Positions 42,270 to 51,780 are shown, counted from the first letter of the stretch. The stretch is DNA of 64,000 bases from CAJCBL01 sp035298965 (GCA_035298965.1 DATGXO010000070.1:1-64000), one strand, 5' to 3'. Notes: generated from the sequence alone by a model not told the origin. Program-made: numbers and translations.

Positions 42270-43814
42270 ATGCTCACTCCCATCACCAGCCAGATCATCG
42301 CCGACGTCGGCATCAGTTTCGGTGACGAAGGTAAAGGCCGCCTCATTTCGGAGGTGGTCGAGGAACTCCGCGCCACGCCCGGCGGCAAACCCGTCTCGGT
42401 GGTGTTGAAAGTCAACGGCGGCGCGAACTCCGGCCACACCGCCGGCGGCATCAAACTCAACCTCCTCCCGGCCGGCATCATCGAGGAGACCGTCGCCCAT
42501 CTCGCGATCGGCAGCGGCGTCGTGGCCGACCCGCGCAAGTTCTGGTGGGAGATCAAGCCCCTCGAGCAGCGCGGCTTCAAGGTCGTCGAGCGCCTCGCCA
42601 TCGACGAGCGCACCCTCGTCTCCGACCTGTGCCACCGCCTGCTCGACCTCGCGTGGGAGGATTACCGCGTCGCGATCCTCGGCGAGGAGCCGCGCGGCTC
42701 CACCGGGCGCGGCATCACCCCGGCCTACAACGACGAGACCGGCCAGTGGCAGATCTACTACACCGATTTCCGCGGCAGCCGCGAGGCGTTCGCCCGCAAG
42801 CTCGCCGGCCGGGCCGATCGCGCCCTGCGCACGATCCAGCACGTCTGCCGCGTGTCGCCGGAAGCGTGGGACAACTATTTCATCAAGCTCACCGCCGCCG
42901 AACAGCGCGCCAACGCCGAGGCGATCGAAGCCGGCGTGTTCACCGCCGCCGAGTTCGACTTCGTCCGCTTCAAGGGCGCCGAGCCGTTCACGCTCAACCT
43001 CGACCTGCTCACCGAGGTGTATTGGCAGGCCGGTTCCACCCTCGCCCACCGCGTGGTCGAGGTGCGCGAGCTCATCCGCCAGGAACTGCGCGCCGGCCGC
43101 TCGGTCGTCGGCGAGTTCGGTCAGTCCTACTGGCTCGACAAGCGCCGCGGCTTTTCGCCCAACGTCACCGCCTCGCACACCTACACGCCGGAGATTTTCC
43201 AGTCCATCGGCATCCCGCTCCAGCCGGTGCACACGTTCGGCGTGGCGAAAGCCTACGACACCAAGGTCGGCACGCACACGTTCCTCACGCAGATGGACGA
43301 CGCGCACCCGCTCGCCCAGAAGCTCAAGAAGATCGAGTTCGGCACCTCCACCGGTCGCCAACGCATGGTCGGCTGGTTCGACGCCGTCGAGAAGGGCGAC
43401 GCTCTCCGCTACGGCGGTTATCAGGATGTCATGATCAACAAGATCGACGCGCTCACCTGGGCCGACGATTGGAGCGAGGACCTGCTCATCTGCACCGGCT
43501 ACCGCACGCCCGAGGGCAAAATCCTCCGCCATGTGCCGCGCCACGAGGAGTTCCGCAAAACGCTCACGCCTGTCTACGAGCGCCACGTCGGCTGGGCCGA
43601 AGACATCTCCGCGGCCCGCCAGTGGTCCGATCTGCCGCCTACCGCACAGCGCTACGTGGCCGCGATGATGAAGGCGATCGTCGGCTGCGCCTACGCCGGC
43701 GAGCCACTCCCCGCCGAGCTGCCGAACCTGCGCTACCTCGGTGTCGGCCCGCTGCCGTCGCAGATCATCAAGGACATCCCCGCCACCACGGAGCTGCTCA
43801 AGCTCGTTGCGTAA
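42270..43814 (+). CDS. purA: Divergent adenylosuccinate synthetase
   Basis: 514 aa. It joins IMP and aspartate with GTP, the first step to AMP. Hallmarks are recognisable but altered: SFGDEGKGRLISE (family WGDEGKGK) with catalytic Asp19, NGGANSGHTAGG (family GGxNAGHT) with His56, GSTGRGITPAY, EFGTSTGRQRMVGWFDAV, INKIDALT at the guanine-binding NKxD position, and PVYERHVGW. It is about 80 residues longer than usual PurA (about 430 aa) because of insertions. Asp19 is kept, which separates it from phage PurZ enzymes. Start ATG 42270 gives the expected short lead-in. It lies about 640 bp after guaB. Confidence 0.85.
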   Translation: MLTPITSQIIADVGISFGDEGKGRLISEVVEELRATPGGKPVSVVLKVNGGANSGHTAGGIKLNLLPAGIIEETVAHLAIGSGVVADPRKFWWEIKPLEQRGFKVVERLAIDERTLVSDLCHRLLDLAWEDYRVAILGEEPRGSTGRGITPAYNDETGQWQIYYTDFRGSREAFARKLAGRADRALRTIQHVCRVSPEAWDNYFIKLTAAEQRANAEAIEAGVFTAAEFDFVRFKGAEPFTLNLDLLTEVYWQAGSTLAHRVVEVRELIRQELRAGRSVVGEFGQSYWLDKRRGFSPNVTASHTYTPEIFQSIGIPLQPVHTFGVAKAYDTKVGTHTFLTQMDDAHPLAQKLKKIEFGTSTGRQRMVGWFDAVEKGDALRYGGYQDVMINKIDALTWADDWSEDLLICTGYRTPEGKILRHVPRHEEFRKTLTPVYERHVGWAEDISAARQWSDLPPTAQRYVAAMMKAIVGCAYAGEPLPAELPNLRYLGVGPLPSQIIKDIPATTELLKLVA

Positions 43815-43853
43815 GTGGGTCCGGTCTCCGACCGGCCGCCTCTCATGGGGTGG

Positions 43854-43872
43854 GTCGGGCTTTGCGCCCGAC
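43854..43872. repeat. Short palindromic element
   Basis: GTCGGGC TTTGC GCCCGAC, a perfect 7-bp hairpin in the gap after purA. A degenerate relative (GTCGAGCTTTACGTCTCG) lies at about 36797-36814 between the 27-bp repeats, which suggests a dispersed family. It could also help to end purA transcription, but it has no T-run. Confidence 0.55.
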
Positions 43873-44056
43873 ATCCGCCCCCTTCGCCAACGCAAGTGAT
43901 GGACATGATGGACGCACTAGACGTCGCTGACGCCGAACTTGGCCTGCCATCCGCAGCGCCATCTCCGTTCCTGATTTCCTGAGTTCCAGATTCTCCGCTC
44001 CCGCTGCCTTCGGTTCCCCCAATTCCGCGATCCGCGCTCGGCAATCCGCAATTCCC

Positions 44057-44317
44057 ATGTCTCTCGTCTTTTTCCACGGCCCGTTCGAAGCCGGTGAATT
44101 CACCGGCCCTGGATATCCGCGGGAATCCGGCCTCTATGCCTACACGCCGATCGAGGGTGCCGGCCACGAGGAGCTGAATCTCGCGCGGCAATCCGGAGCC
44201 GAACCGCGTTGTCACTTCGACGAAGGCGCCGTGCGCACGACGTTCGCCGTGCGCTCGAGTCCCCGTTACGGGCGCCTGGAGCTGACCGATTTCGAAACCG
44301 GGCCGGTGCCACAATAG
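44057..44317 (+). CDS. Small hypothetical protein
   Basis: 86 aa (MSLVFFHGPFEAGEFTGPGY). Soluble, no recognised domain, no signal peptide; predicted mostly beta (ESGLYAYTPIEGAGHEEL; FAVRSSPRYGRLELTDF). Third positions are G/C-rich as in its neighbours, which supports a real gene. It stands alone between purA and the convergent PEP-CTERM gene, with 242 bp upstream of it that carry a short palindrome and no gene. Confidence 0.5.
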   Translation: MSLVFFHGPFEAGEFTGPGYPRESGLYAYTPIEGAGHEELNLARQSGAEPRCHFDEGAVRTTFAVRSSPRYGRLELTDFETGPVPQ

Positions 44318-44373
44318 ACGCCGGCCAAGCACCGAACGATCGCTCGCAGCCGGAAAGTTCCGGTCGAACGCGG

Positions 44374-45111
44374 TTAGTTCGCCACCGCGCGATGCCGCCT
44401 CCTGCCCCGCCAGAACGCCGCCCACAGTAGCGTGAGCACGCCACACAACGCCGAGGTCACGGGCTCCGGAACAGGCCCGACCGGCACATCCTCATCATCC
44501 ACGTACAAGGTGATGTAGGTATGGCCATCCGCCGGCTCCGCCGCCCAGCCCGTATAGCCGAAAACGAACTCCTCCGAGTCCGGGCCGCTCCGTGTGAGCC
44601 GGCAGCCGAGCGCAAACAGCCCCTCGGATTCGTTGATCCGGTCGACGAGCGGATCCCAGAACAAGAAGCTGCGAAACAAGCCCGCATCATTTGGATACAC
44701 CGTGAACGTACCGAAACACTCGCCAGTCCCCAGATCCTCGAAAAGTCCCGGGGTTCCGATCCGGCCCTCGACCAAAGCGACCGCACTCGCCGGATCGACG
44801 TCGAAAAACGAGATCTCCAGCGAAGGGCCGCCGACGTAGCCCTCGCTCGGCAGGTACAGCTCGAGATCCGCGGCATAGACGCGCTCCAAAGACTGTGGGA
44901 GGTCGAAGATGTAGAAACTGCGCAGTTCGAACGGCTGCCAGGGGTCGTTCAGGAAGCCCGTGCAATAGTTGTCGTTGGTTGTATCCACCACATCCGGAGC
45001 CTCGGGGATCGACGAGATCCAGCCCCGCGAAACGGTGTTGAATATCTGCGCGGAGGCGGTCGTGCCGAGGGAAGCGGCGAGACCGACCATCGTCAGAAGT
45101 GAAGTTCTCAT
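44374..45111 (-). CDS. PEP-CTERM-type exported protein
   Basis: 245 aa from ATG 45111. Signal peptide MRTSLLTMVGLAASLGTTAS (cleavage after SAQ). The body is a beta-rich domain with a jelly-roll look (FELRSFYIFDLPQSLERVYA; LELYLPSEGYVGGPSLEISF). It ends with VPVGPVPEPVTSALCGVLTL, a hydrophobic span and a basic tail (WRGRRRHRAVAN), the tripartite PEP-CTERM sorting signal in a slightly degenerate form (PEPVT). A surface or matrix destination is expected. Confidence 0.8.
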   Translation of the reverse strand: MRTSLLTMVGLAASLGTTASAQIFNTVSRGWISSIPEAPDVVDTTNDNYCTGFLNDPWQPFELRSFYIFDLPQSLERVYAADLELYLPSEGYVGGPSLEISFFDVDPASAVALVEGRIGTPGLFEDLGTGECFGTFTVYPNDAGLFRSFLFWDPLVDRINESEGLFALGCRLTRSGPDSEEFVFGYTGWAAEPADGHTYITLYVDDEDVPVGPVPEPVTSALCGVLTLLWAAFWRGRRRHRAVAN

Positions 45112-45388
45112 GGCCGTTGATGTTCCATGTCCCATAATGCCACGAGCGGCGGTCGGAGATTCTCCCCGAGCCCGCCCGGCCGACCGGCGCGGGAGCCGCG
45201 AGAATTGACACTGTGGCGCAACCGGAGCGCCGGGACAATCGGGGGTGTTCCGTCTGCTCCATGGGCAGAAACAGCATGGCCACAGTCCCACCGTCGGCTC
45301 CGCGCCAGCGCATTCACCAGACCGCACCGCGAGGATTTCTCCGCCGCGCCGGCCTTGCCCTCGTCTCCGTCCCGCCACACTGTCCCGC

Positions 45389-47107
45389 ATGGAAAAGCGC
45401 AAATTCACCGAACTGGGCCTCGCGCCCGAGCTCCTCAAGGCCGTCGACAAGATGGGTTTCGAGGAAGCGTCCCCGATCCAGACCGCGGTGATTCCGCTCA
45501 TCCTCGAGGGCCGCGACCTCGTCGGCCAGTCATCGACCGGCTCCGGCAAGACGTGCGCGTTCGCCATCCCCGCGGTGCAGATGGCCGATGGCGCGAGCAA
45601 ACAAACGCAGGTCCTCATCCTCTGCCCGACGCGCGAACTGGCGCTGCAGGTCGCCGAGGAAGTGGCGAAACTCACCCTCTTCAAACGCGGCATCCGTGAG
45701 CTTCCCGTCTTCGGCGGACAGGCCTACGACCGCCAGCTACGCGGGCTCGCCGCGGGTGTGCAGATCGTGATCGGTACCCCGGGCCGCGTGCTCGACCACC
45801 TCGAGCGCGGCACGCTCAAGCTCGACGCGCTCAAGCTCCTCATCCTCGACGAAGCCGACCGCATGCTCGACATGGGCTTCCGCGACGACATCGAGCGCGT
45901 CGTGCAGGCCGCGCCGGAGAAACGCCAACTGCTCTTCTTCTCCGCCACGATGCCGCCGCCCATCCGGGCGATGATCAAGACCTACAGCCACGACCCGGCG
46001 ATGGTGAAGATCGAGTCGCAGGCGCACAACGCCCCCCAGGTCGAGCAGATCTATTTCGAGGTCGAGCGCCGCTCCAAACTCGAGGCCCTCACGCGCCTGA
46101 TCGACGTCCACGATTTCCGTTACGGCATCGTCTTCTGCTCGACCAAGGTGATGGTCGACGAACTCGACGAGGCGCTCCACGCCCGCGGTTACGCCGTCGA
46201 CCGTCTCCACGGCGACATGGCGCAGACGCAGCGCGACCGCGTGATGGCGAAGTTTCGCGAGCGCAAATTCGAGTTCCTCATCGCCACCGATGTCGCCGCG
46301 CGCGGACTCGATGTCGACGACCTCGAAGTCGTCTTCAACTTCGACCTCCCCAACGACGCCGAGGACTACACCCACCGCATCGGCCGCACCGGCCGCGCGG
46401 GAAAATCCGGCCGCGCGTTCACCTTCGTGTCCGGCCGCGAAATCTACAAACTCCAGTTCATGATCCGCACGGCGAAGCTGCGGATTCGCCGCGAGCGCAT
46501 CCCCTCCATCGACCAGGTCGAGGAGGCGCGTGAGAACGTGTTCTTCGAAAAACTCCGCGCCACGCTTGAAGAAGGTAAATTCGCCAAACAGGACCGCATG
46601 ATCGATCGCCTGCTCGAGCAAGGCTACGCGCCCACCGACATCTCCTCCGCACTCATCCACCTTCTGCGCGACGGCGAGCCCGGCAAACCCTCGGCGCCCG
46701 CCGCCACGCTCGACACACCGCCCGCCCGCCAGGCTCCGGATTTCCATGACACCACGCCGGAACGCGCGCCGTTCCCGCCGCCGCGCGAGAAACGCACACG
46801 CGAGTCCGCCGCGCCCGCACCCACCGGCGTCCGCTGGATGCGCCGCACCGGCCACGAGGAAGGGTTCACGACGATCGCGCTCAACGTGGGCCGCGCGCAC
46901 GGTGTCACTCCGGCGGACATCGTCGGCAAGATCGCCGGCGTGACCCGCCTCACCGCGAAAGCCATCGGAGCGATCGATCTGCTCGATCAGGAGAGCTATG
47001 TCGACGTGACCGACGAGAACTTCGATCTCGTCGCGAACAAGATGCCCGGCGTGATGATGCGCGGGGTGCGGCTGCAGGTCCGCAAGGTCGACGACCCCGT
47101 CGACTGA
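45389..47107 (+). CDS. DEAD-box RNA helicase with DbpA-type RNA-binding domain
   Basis: 572 aa from ATG 45389. It has all DEAD-box motifs: Q motif (FTELGLAPELLKAVDKMGFE, then ASPIQ), motif I SSTGSGKT, PTRELALQ, TPGRVLDH, DEAD in ILDEADRMLDMGF, SAT, the helicase C lobe with ATDVAARGLDVDD and HRIGRTGRAGKSG. A Pro-rich linker (about 445-490) leads to a C-terminal DbpA/CsdA RNA-binding domain (RRTGHEEGFTTIALNVGRAH). It is most like CsdA/DeaD, which act in ribosome assembly and cold adaptation. A strong terminator follows. Confidence 0.95.
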   Translation: MEKRKFTELGLAPELLKAVDKMGFEEASPIQTAVIPLILEGRDLVGQSSTGSGKTCAFAIPAVQMADGASKQTQVLILCPTRELALQVAEEVAKLTLFKRGIRELPVFGGQAYDRQLRGLAAGVQIVIGTPGRVLDHLERGTLKLDALKLLILDEADRMLDMGFRDDIERVVQAAPEKRQLLFFSATMPPPIRAMIKTYSHDPAMVKIESQAHNAPQVEQIYFEVERRSKLEALTRLIDVHDFRYGIVFCSTKVMVDELDEALHARGYAVDRLHGDMAQTQRDRVMAKFRERKFEFLIATDVAARGLDVDDLEVVFNFDLPNDAEDYTHRIGRTGRAGKSGRAFTFVSGREIYKLQFMIRTAKLRIRRERIPSIDQVEEARENVFFEKLRATLEEGKFAKQDRMIDRLLEQGYAPTDISSALIHLLRDGEPGKPSAPAATLDTPPARQAPDFHDTTPERAPFPPPREKRTRESAAPAPTGVRWMRRTGHEEGFTTIALNVGRAHGVTPADIVGKIAGVTRLTAKAIGAIDLLDQESYVDVTDENFDLVANKMPGVMMRGVRLQVRKVDDPVD

Positions 47108-47144
47108 ACCGCGACTCACGGCGCCATCCATCTGCCCTGGGCAG

Positions 47145-47179
47145 AAAAAAACGCGGCCTGCTTTGGGCCGCGTTTTTTA
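47145..47179. terminator. Terminator after the DEAD-box gene
   Basis: A-run, 8-bp stem ACGCGGCC / GGCCGCGT extended by A-T pairs, 7-nt loop, then TTTTTT. It also has A's on the 5' side, so it may serve the convergent PEP-CTERM gene. Confidence 0.9.
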
Positions 47180-47284
47180 TGGAGTTCGGGTCCGCCGAAT
47201 CGTCGTTCTCAGGCCGCCCCGGCGGACTCCCTCAACTCGCAAATCAGCTCGAGAAACGAGCCAATCGAACGGATCCTGCGCGGC

Positions 47285-48100
47285 TCAAGCCGACCGGCGG
47301 CGACGTTTGTACGCCACCAAGCCGAGCAAGGCACCGGCCGCAACAACACCGTAGGTCGAGGGCTCCGGGACCGGAGCATCGGTGATGAAGCGGAACGCGA
47401 ACAGCATGTCGTTGTAGTCGCGATCCGACTTACCGGTGGTGACGCGATAGTCCTCGAAACCCATGACCGTGAAAGCGCCGAGATCGGCGACGACTCGCGT
47501 GCTCTTCACCGGATCGAGCGTGCCGAAGTAGGACTGGTTGGTCGATCCGCCGGTGTTCAGGCTCTTGTCGTGGGCGTAGAAGATGCCGCCCTCGTCGCCG
47601 ATCGTGATCTGGCCGTCCTTCTTCTTGAGGCCGCTGCCCGTCATGAAGAAATCGATCGCGTCATTCGCGCCGATCGTGAGGAACGCATGATCGCCGAACG
47701 CGATCGTCTTGCCGCCGACCGCCTGCGCGCCATCGGCGAGCAGGTGATCGACGCCGTTGAGGCGGTAGCCGAAGTCGTTCCACCAACCGCCGGACTCACC
47801 GAGGAAAACGACTTCCACGGTGATCGGTTTGGTGGCGCCGGCGAAGCTCGGCGCGACGAGGCTCGTGGCGCCGAAATTGGCCTGGAACCCGGACCAATCG
47901 CGAAACGCGGTATCCGCCTGAGTGGCGTTCGGGAAATCCGCGCGCGGGTTCGGGATGCCGGTCACGTTGCCATCGGAGGCGACGATGAAGGGCGAGAACC
48001 AGTTCTTGTAGTCGGTGAGCTGTTTGCCCGTCGCCGGAGCGAGCGTGGCGTGGGCGCTGGCAGCGCTCAACAGCAGGAGTGGGAGCAGTAGTGTTCTCAT
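47285..48100 (-). CDS. PEP-CTERM protein with a DUF4114-like domain
   Basis: 271 aa from ATG 48100. Signal peptide MRTLLLPLLLLSAASAHATL. The C-terminal half contains MGFEDYRVTTGKSDRDYNDM, which resembles the acidic (D)RDYND motif of DUF4114 domains and is probably a Ca2+-binding beta structure. The end is VPEPSTYGVVAAGALLGLVA plus KRRRRSA, a textbook PEP-CTERM sorting signal. It is convergent with the DEAD-box gene and divergent from the MFS transporter. Confidence 0.88.
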   Translation of the reverse strand: MRTLLLPLLLLSAASAHATLAPATGKQLTDYKNWFSPFIVASDGNVTGIPNPRADFPNATQADTAFRDWSGFQANFGATSLVAPSFAGATKPITVEVVFLGESGGWWNDFGYRLNGVDHLLADGAQAVGGKTIAFGDHAFLTIGANDAIDFFMTGSGLKKKDGQITIGDEGGIFYAHDKSLNTGGSTNQSYFGTLDPVKSTRVVADLGAFTVMGFEDYRVTTGKSDRDYNDMLFAFRFITDAPVPEPSTYGVVAAGALLGLVAYKRRRRSA

Positions 48101-48306
48101 TTGGGAACGTGGGGCGAGCCGAGGAATTCGGCCCGCGCCGCGATGAACAGGCAGGAGTCGCGCCCGTTCCAGTGGATTACCACACGACAGGCAAAGTTCA
48201 GCTCCGCCCCTATCACGTCGGTAATGGTTTCCCGCATGGGATTGAGTTCTTTCGCGCTGCGGCATCGACACTGCTCAGCAGCCTCGCTCGAATTCGAGCA
48301 ACCCAC

Positions 48307-49737
48307 ATGCCCTCCCCAACCACTTCCCGTACGCCCGCCGAAGCCATCGTCGGGTACTTCCGCGACTTCGGCGTGCTTCGCGAAACGCGTTCCGAGTACT
48401 GGGGCATCCAGATCGTCAACTTCCTGGACTGCACCTTCTACTTCGCGATGTTGACCATCGCCTCGCTCTTCCTCTCCCACGACCTCGGGATGAGCGATCG
48501 CGACGCCGGGCGAACGATCGCGCTATTCACGTCCGCGACAACAATCCTGCTGACATTTTCCGGGATGATCTGCGACTGGCTCGGCATCCGGAAATCGCTG
48601 CGTCTCTCGATGTGGTCGATGCTCGGCCTGCGTGCCGCGGTCGTCGCGATCGGCCTTTTCCCGGGGATCCCGTATCGAGGCGTGATTGCCGCAGTCCTGT
48701 TCGTGCTGATGGCGCCGTTCATGGCGGCGATCCAGACGATCTTCCAAGCTGCCACCCAGCGGTTCACCACCGCGAAATCGCGCAGCGCCGGTTTCAATCT
48801 CTGGTACCTTTTCATGAACATCGGGGCGGCCGCGGGTGGCTACTCGATCGATTTCGTGCGCCTCCATCTGAAGATCGCCAACGTGCACATCTTCACGATG
48901 GGTGTGGTGATGGCTGTGCTCTGCCTCATCGTCGGCGAGTTGATGGTGCGCAACGAAGCCCAGCTCCGTGGTCCGGAGGAGGCCCCCGAACCCGCCGCCG
49001 CTGAGAAGCCGAAGAAAAAAGGACCGATCAAGATTTTCGAAGATGTCGTGAAGGAGCCGGCGTTCTTCCGGTTGATCGTGCTGATCGCCCTGATCCTCGG
49101 CGTGCGCGCGGTCTATGCCTACCTGTACCTGCTCATGCCCAAATACTGGGAACGCACCATCGGCGCCGATGCCGCGATCGGTGTGCTGAACATGATCAAT
49201 CCCATCGGCATCGTCGTGGGGCTGATCCTGTTCATCCCGCTGGCGAACAAGTTCAAGGTCTTCAACATGCTCGTCTACGGCGCCATGGTGTCGGCGCTCT
49301 CGTTGTTCCCGCTCGCGCTTCCTTGGGAATGGTACGGGCTGGGCATCGCGAATGCGCACTACGTGATGGCCATCCTCTGCATGGCGGTCGTCACGATCGG
49401 TGAAGTGCTCTGGTCGCCGAAACTATACGAGTACACTGCCCTCATCGCCCCGAAAGGTCAGGAAGGCACCTATCTCGGGCTCTCCATGATCCCGTGGTTT
49501 CTCGCCAAGACGATCGTGAGCTGGTTCTCCGGCGATATGCTCACGCGCTGGTCACCCGAAACGGTCACCGTTGCCGGTGCGCAGATGCCGCTCCAGAAGG
49601 CCATGGTCGCCGGCCAGCTCGCTTACTGGGATTCGCCGGCGGCGATGTGGTTGTGGCTCGGCATCTGGGCCATGATCGGTTGCGTCCTCGCGCTCCTGCT
49701 CCGCGGTTGGCTGACCCGTGGGGTGCGGTCCGAGTAG
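48307..49737 (+). CDS. MFS transporter, possibly POT-like
   Basis: 476 aa from ATG 48307 (MPSPTTSRTPAEAIVGYFRD). About 12 membrane helices with a central charged loop (residues 215-245, EEAPEPAAAEKPKKKGPIKI). The loop between helices 2 and 3 (GMICDWLGIRKSLRLSMWSM) is the MFS motif A region in modified form. RSAGFNLWYLFMNIGAAAGG resembles the proton-coupled oligopeptide transporter branch, and the C-terminal half has GQEGTYLGLSMIPWFLAKTI. The substrate is not known. Other ATGs upstream are in non-coding-looking sequence. Confidence 0.85.
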   Translation: MPSPTTSRTPAEAIVGYFRDFGVLRETRSEYWGIQIVNFLDCTFYFAMLTIASLFLSHDLGMSDRDAGRTIALFTSATTILLTFSGMICDWLGIRKSLRLSMWSMLGLRAAVVAIGLFPGIPYRGVIAAVLFVLMAPFMAAIQTIFQAATQRFTTAKSRSAGFNLWYLFMNIGAAAGGYSIDFVRLHLKIANVHIFTMGVVMAVLCLIVGELMVRNEAQLRGPEEAPEPAAAEKPKKKGPIKIFEDVVKEPAFFRLIVLIALILGVRAVYAYLYLLMPKYWERTIGADAAIGVLNMINPIGIVVGLILFIPLANKFKVFNMLVYGAMVSALSLFPLALPWEWYGLGIANAHYVMAILCMAVVTIGEVLWSPKLYEYTALIAPKGQEGTYLGLSMIPWFLAKTIVSWFSGDMLTRWSPETVTVAGAQMPLQKAMVAGQLAYWDSPAAMWLWLGIWAMIGCVLALLLRGWLTRGVRSE

Positions 49738-49809
49738 CTGCCGCGAGTCCGCCGATAGGTTCGCACCCCTCCCGCCGCGTAGATTGGCGGCCACTGTCCC
49801 CCTGCGCCG

Positions 49810-51471
49810 TTGTCTTTCCCCTTAATCGCCAACGATTCCGGCCGTTACACGGGAGAGAGCGATCCCCGCGTGCCCACACCACTCGCCAGCCAGACGATTG
49901 CCCGCATTCAACAGGCGCTCCGCGACCGCGAAGCGGCGAGCCTGCCTGAAGTCATCAAGCTCATCGAAGAGCTCTCCAATCGCGCCTTCACCATCTCGGT
50001 CCAGGAGCTCGCCGATCTGATCAGCCGCGACACCCTGGTCACCGCCAAGGTGATCCAGGCAGCGAATACCTTCGGCTACAACCCGTTCGGCGTCGCCGTC
50101 ACGACGGTCACGCAGGCCATCCAAGTCGTCGGCTTCAACAAGATCCGCAACCTCGCCCTCTCGATGCTGCTCATCGAGAAAGCCCTGCACGGCGCGCAAC
50201 CCGAGGCCGTCCGCGAATCCGCCGCCCTCGCGCTCTGCAGCGGCCTCTTCGCGCAGGCGCTCACCACCATCCACCCCGATCAGGACTCCGAGCAGGCGTT
50301 CGTCTTCGCCTGCCTCCGCCATTACGGCCGGCTCCTGCTCGCCACTTTCCTCAGCGCGGATTTCCAGCAGATCCATCAACGGCCGGTCAACGAATCCGAA
50401 GCCGACGCCTGCCGCCGCGTTTTCGGCCTCACCCCGCTCGAGCTCACCCACCGTCTCTTCGAGGACTCGCGTCTGCCGCGCACGATCCTGCGGTGCCTGC
50501 AGGACGTGCCGCCCACGCAGTTGCTCCAGCCCTGCGCCACCCCCGAGGAGCGCCTGACCGCGATCACCAACTTCGCTTCGGCCCTCGGTGAGATCGTCGT
50601 CTCCTCCCGCGTCGGTGCCACCGGTTTCGCCGACGAAGCCGAAAAACTGCGGAAGAACTTCGGTGCGAAACTCGAGCTCACCCAGGATGCGATCACGATC
50701 CTGATGAAGGTCGTCGATCAGAACATCCGCAGCTTCACGCGCACCTACGGCGCCAAAGCCGTGTCCACCGGCGTGATTCAGCGCATCTCCGAGCGCTCCG
50801 CGCAGACGGAGCCCCTGCCCACGCTCGCCGGCACCGCGTCCCCGCCCGTCGCCGAAACCGCACCTGGAACACACACCGGCCCCCTCCCCGCCGAGACGGA
50901 CCGCTCAGCCGAGTCGGCGAAGCCCACCCCGCCAACTCCCCCCGCACCCGACGGCGTCGCGATCCTCACCGAGTGTCTCATCCAGCTCACCGAGCTCACC
51001 TCCGCCACGAATATCGACCTGCCGGCGACGGAGTCGGTCGCGCTCGCGGCCACCCGGCGCGCCCTCGCGCTCCAAGACTGCGTCCTCTTCCAACGCGAAC
51101 CCGATGCCCGCACGTACGCCGCCCGCAACGGCATCGGCGTGCTGCTCGATCTCGTGCGCGGTCGGCCGGTCATCAGCACCGAACGCCGCGACGTTTTCAG
51201 CATCTGTCTCACCCGCCGCGAAGACGTGCTGATCCGCGACACCTCGGACCCGAAGATCCGCCCGTTTCTGCCGGAATGGCTTCTCAGCGCCGGCGCGATC
51301 AGCGGCTTCATTCTGCTGCCGCTGCTCAACGAGACCGGCGCGGTAGCCCTGATGGTCGGCACCCGCATCGGCCCTCGCCCGCTCCAACCGTCCGCCCGCG
51401 AGCTCCAGCTCCTCAAGGCGATTCGGCAGCACCTCGTCTCGGCCCGCCGGCTCGCCGGAGTGAAGAACTGA
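49810..51471 (+). CDS. HDOD-domain signalling protein with GAF-like C-terminus
   Basis: 553 aa if TTG 49810 is used; an in-frame GTG near 49870 (VPTPLASQTIARIQQAL) is an alternative start. Residues about 35-240 are an HDOD domain (LPEVIKLIEELSNRAFTISV; VTTVTQAIQVVGFNKIRNLA). A low-complexity Pro/Thr/Ala linker (about 335-378) leads to a C-terminal domain of about 170 residues that looks GAF-like (ESVALAATRRALALQDCVLF; GFILLPLLNETGAVALMVG). HDOD proteins act in signalling without visible catalytic HD residues. It is followed 150 bp later by tRNA-Ser. Confidence 0.85.
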   Translation: MSFPLIANDSGRYTGESDPRVPTPLASQTIARIQQALRDREAASLPEVIKLIEELSNRAFTISVQELADLISRDTLVTAKVIQAANTFGYNPFGVAVTTVTQAIQVVGFNKIRNLALSMLLIEKALHGAQPEAVRESAALALCSGLFAQALTTIHPDQDSEQAFVFACLRHYGRLLLATFLSADFQQIHQRPVNESEADACRRVFGLTPLELTHRLFEDSRLPRTILRCLQDVPPTQLLQPCATPEERLTAITNFASALGEIVVSSRVGATGFADEAEKLRKNFGAKLELTQDAITILMKVVDQNIRSFTRTYGAKAVSTGVIQRISERSAQTEPLPTLAGTASPPVAETAPGTHTGPLPAETDRSAESAKPTPPTPPAPDGVAILTECLIQLTELTSATNIDLPATESVALAATRRALALQDCVLFQREPDARTYAARNGIGVLLDLVRGRPVISTERRDVFSICLTRREDVLIRDTSDPKIRPFLPEWLLSAGAISGFILLPLLNETGAVALMVGTRIGPRPLQPSARELQLLKAIRQHLVSARRLAGVKN

Positions 51472-51620
51472 ACCGGAGAAAACGGCATGCAGCTCCCGCT
51501 AGATTCCCGACACTCGCTGCGTCGGCAGCGAGGATTCCCCGCCCTTGAGAACACCGCATTCGCGGAAACTTTCTGCTTTCGTTTTCGCGAGGCATTGCCC
51601 AACTTCCCGCGCTCGCACAC

Positions 51621-51711
51621 GGAGAGGTGGCAGAGTGGTTGAACGCGCCGCACTCGAAATGCGGTTTAGGCTCATACCCTAACGTGGGTTCGAATCCCAC
51701 CCTCTCCGCCA
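51621..51711 (+). tRNA. tRNA-Ser (anticodon CGA)
   Basis: 91-nt class II tRNA. Acceptor stem GGAGAGG (51621-51627) pairs with CCTCTCC (51701-51707), followed by G and an encoded CCA (51709-51711). Anticodon stem CCGCA/TGCGG encloses CTCGAAA, anticodon CGA at 51655-51657, which reads UCG serine codons. A long variable arm and the T loop TTCGAAT are present. It lies between the HDOD gene and hipA. Confidence 0.96.
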
Positions 51712-51780
51712 CTTTGCCGCGTTTGGGAAGGCAGCGCGGGATGTGCTGAAATCACACCCGATCCTCGGCGTCGGACCCCG

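Noticed and set aside
42270..43814. PurZ (phage 2-aminoadenine pathway) identity for the divergent PurA
   Set aside because: The catalytic Asp of PurA (Asp19) is present, whereas PurZ enzymes have it replaced; there is no phage context.
43821..43835. Six-bp hairpin CCGGTC/GACCGG just after purA as a terminator
   Set aside because: The stem is short and no T-run follows, so it is not listed as a terminator.
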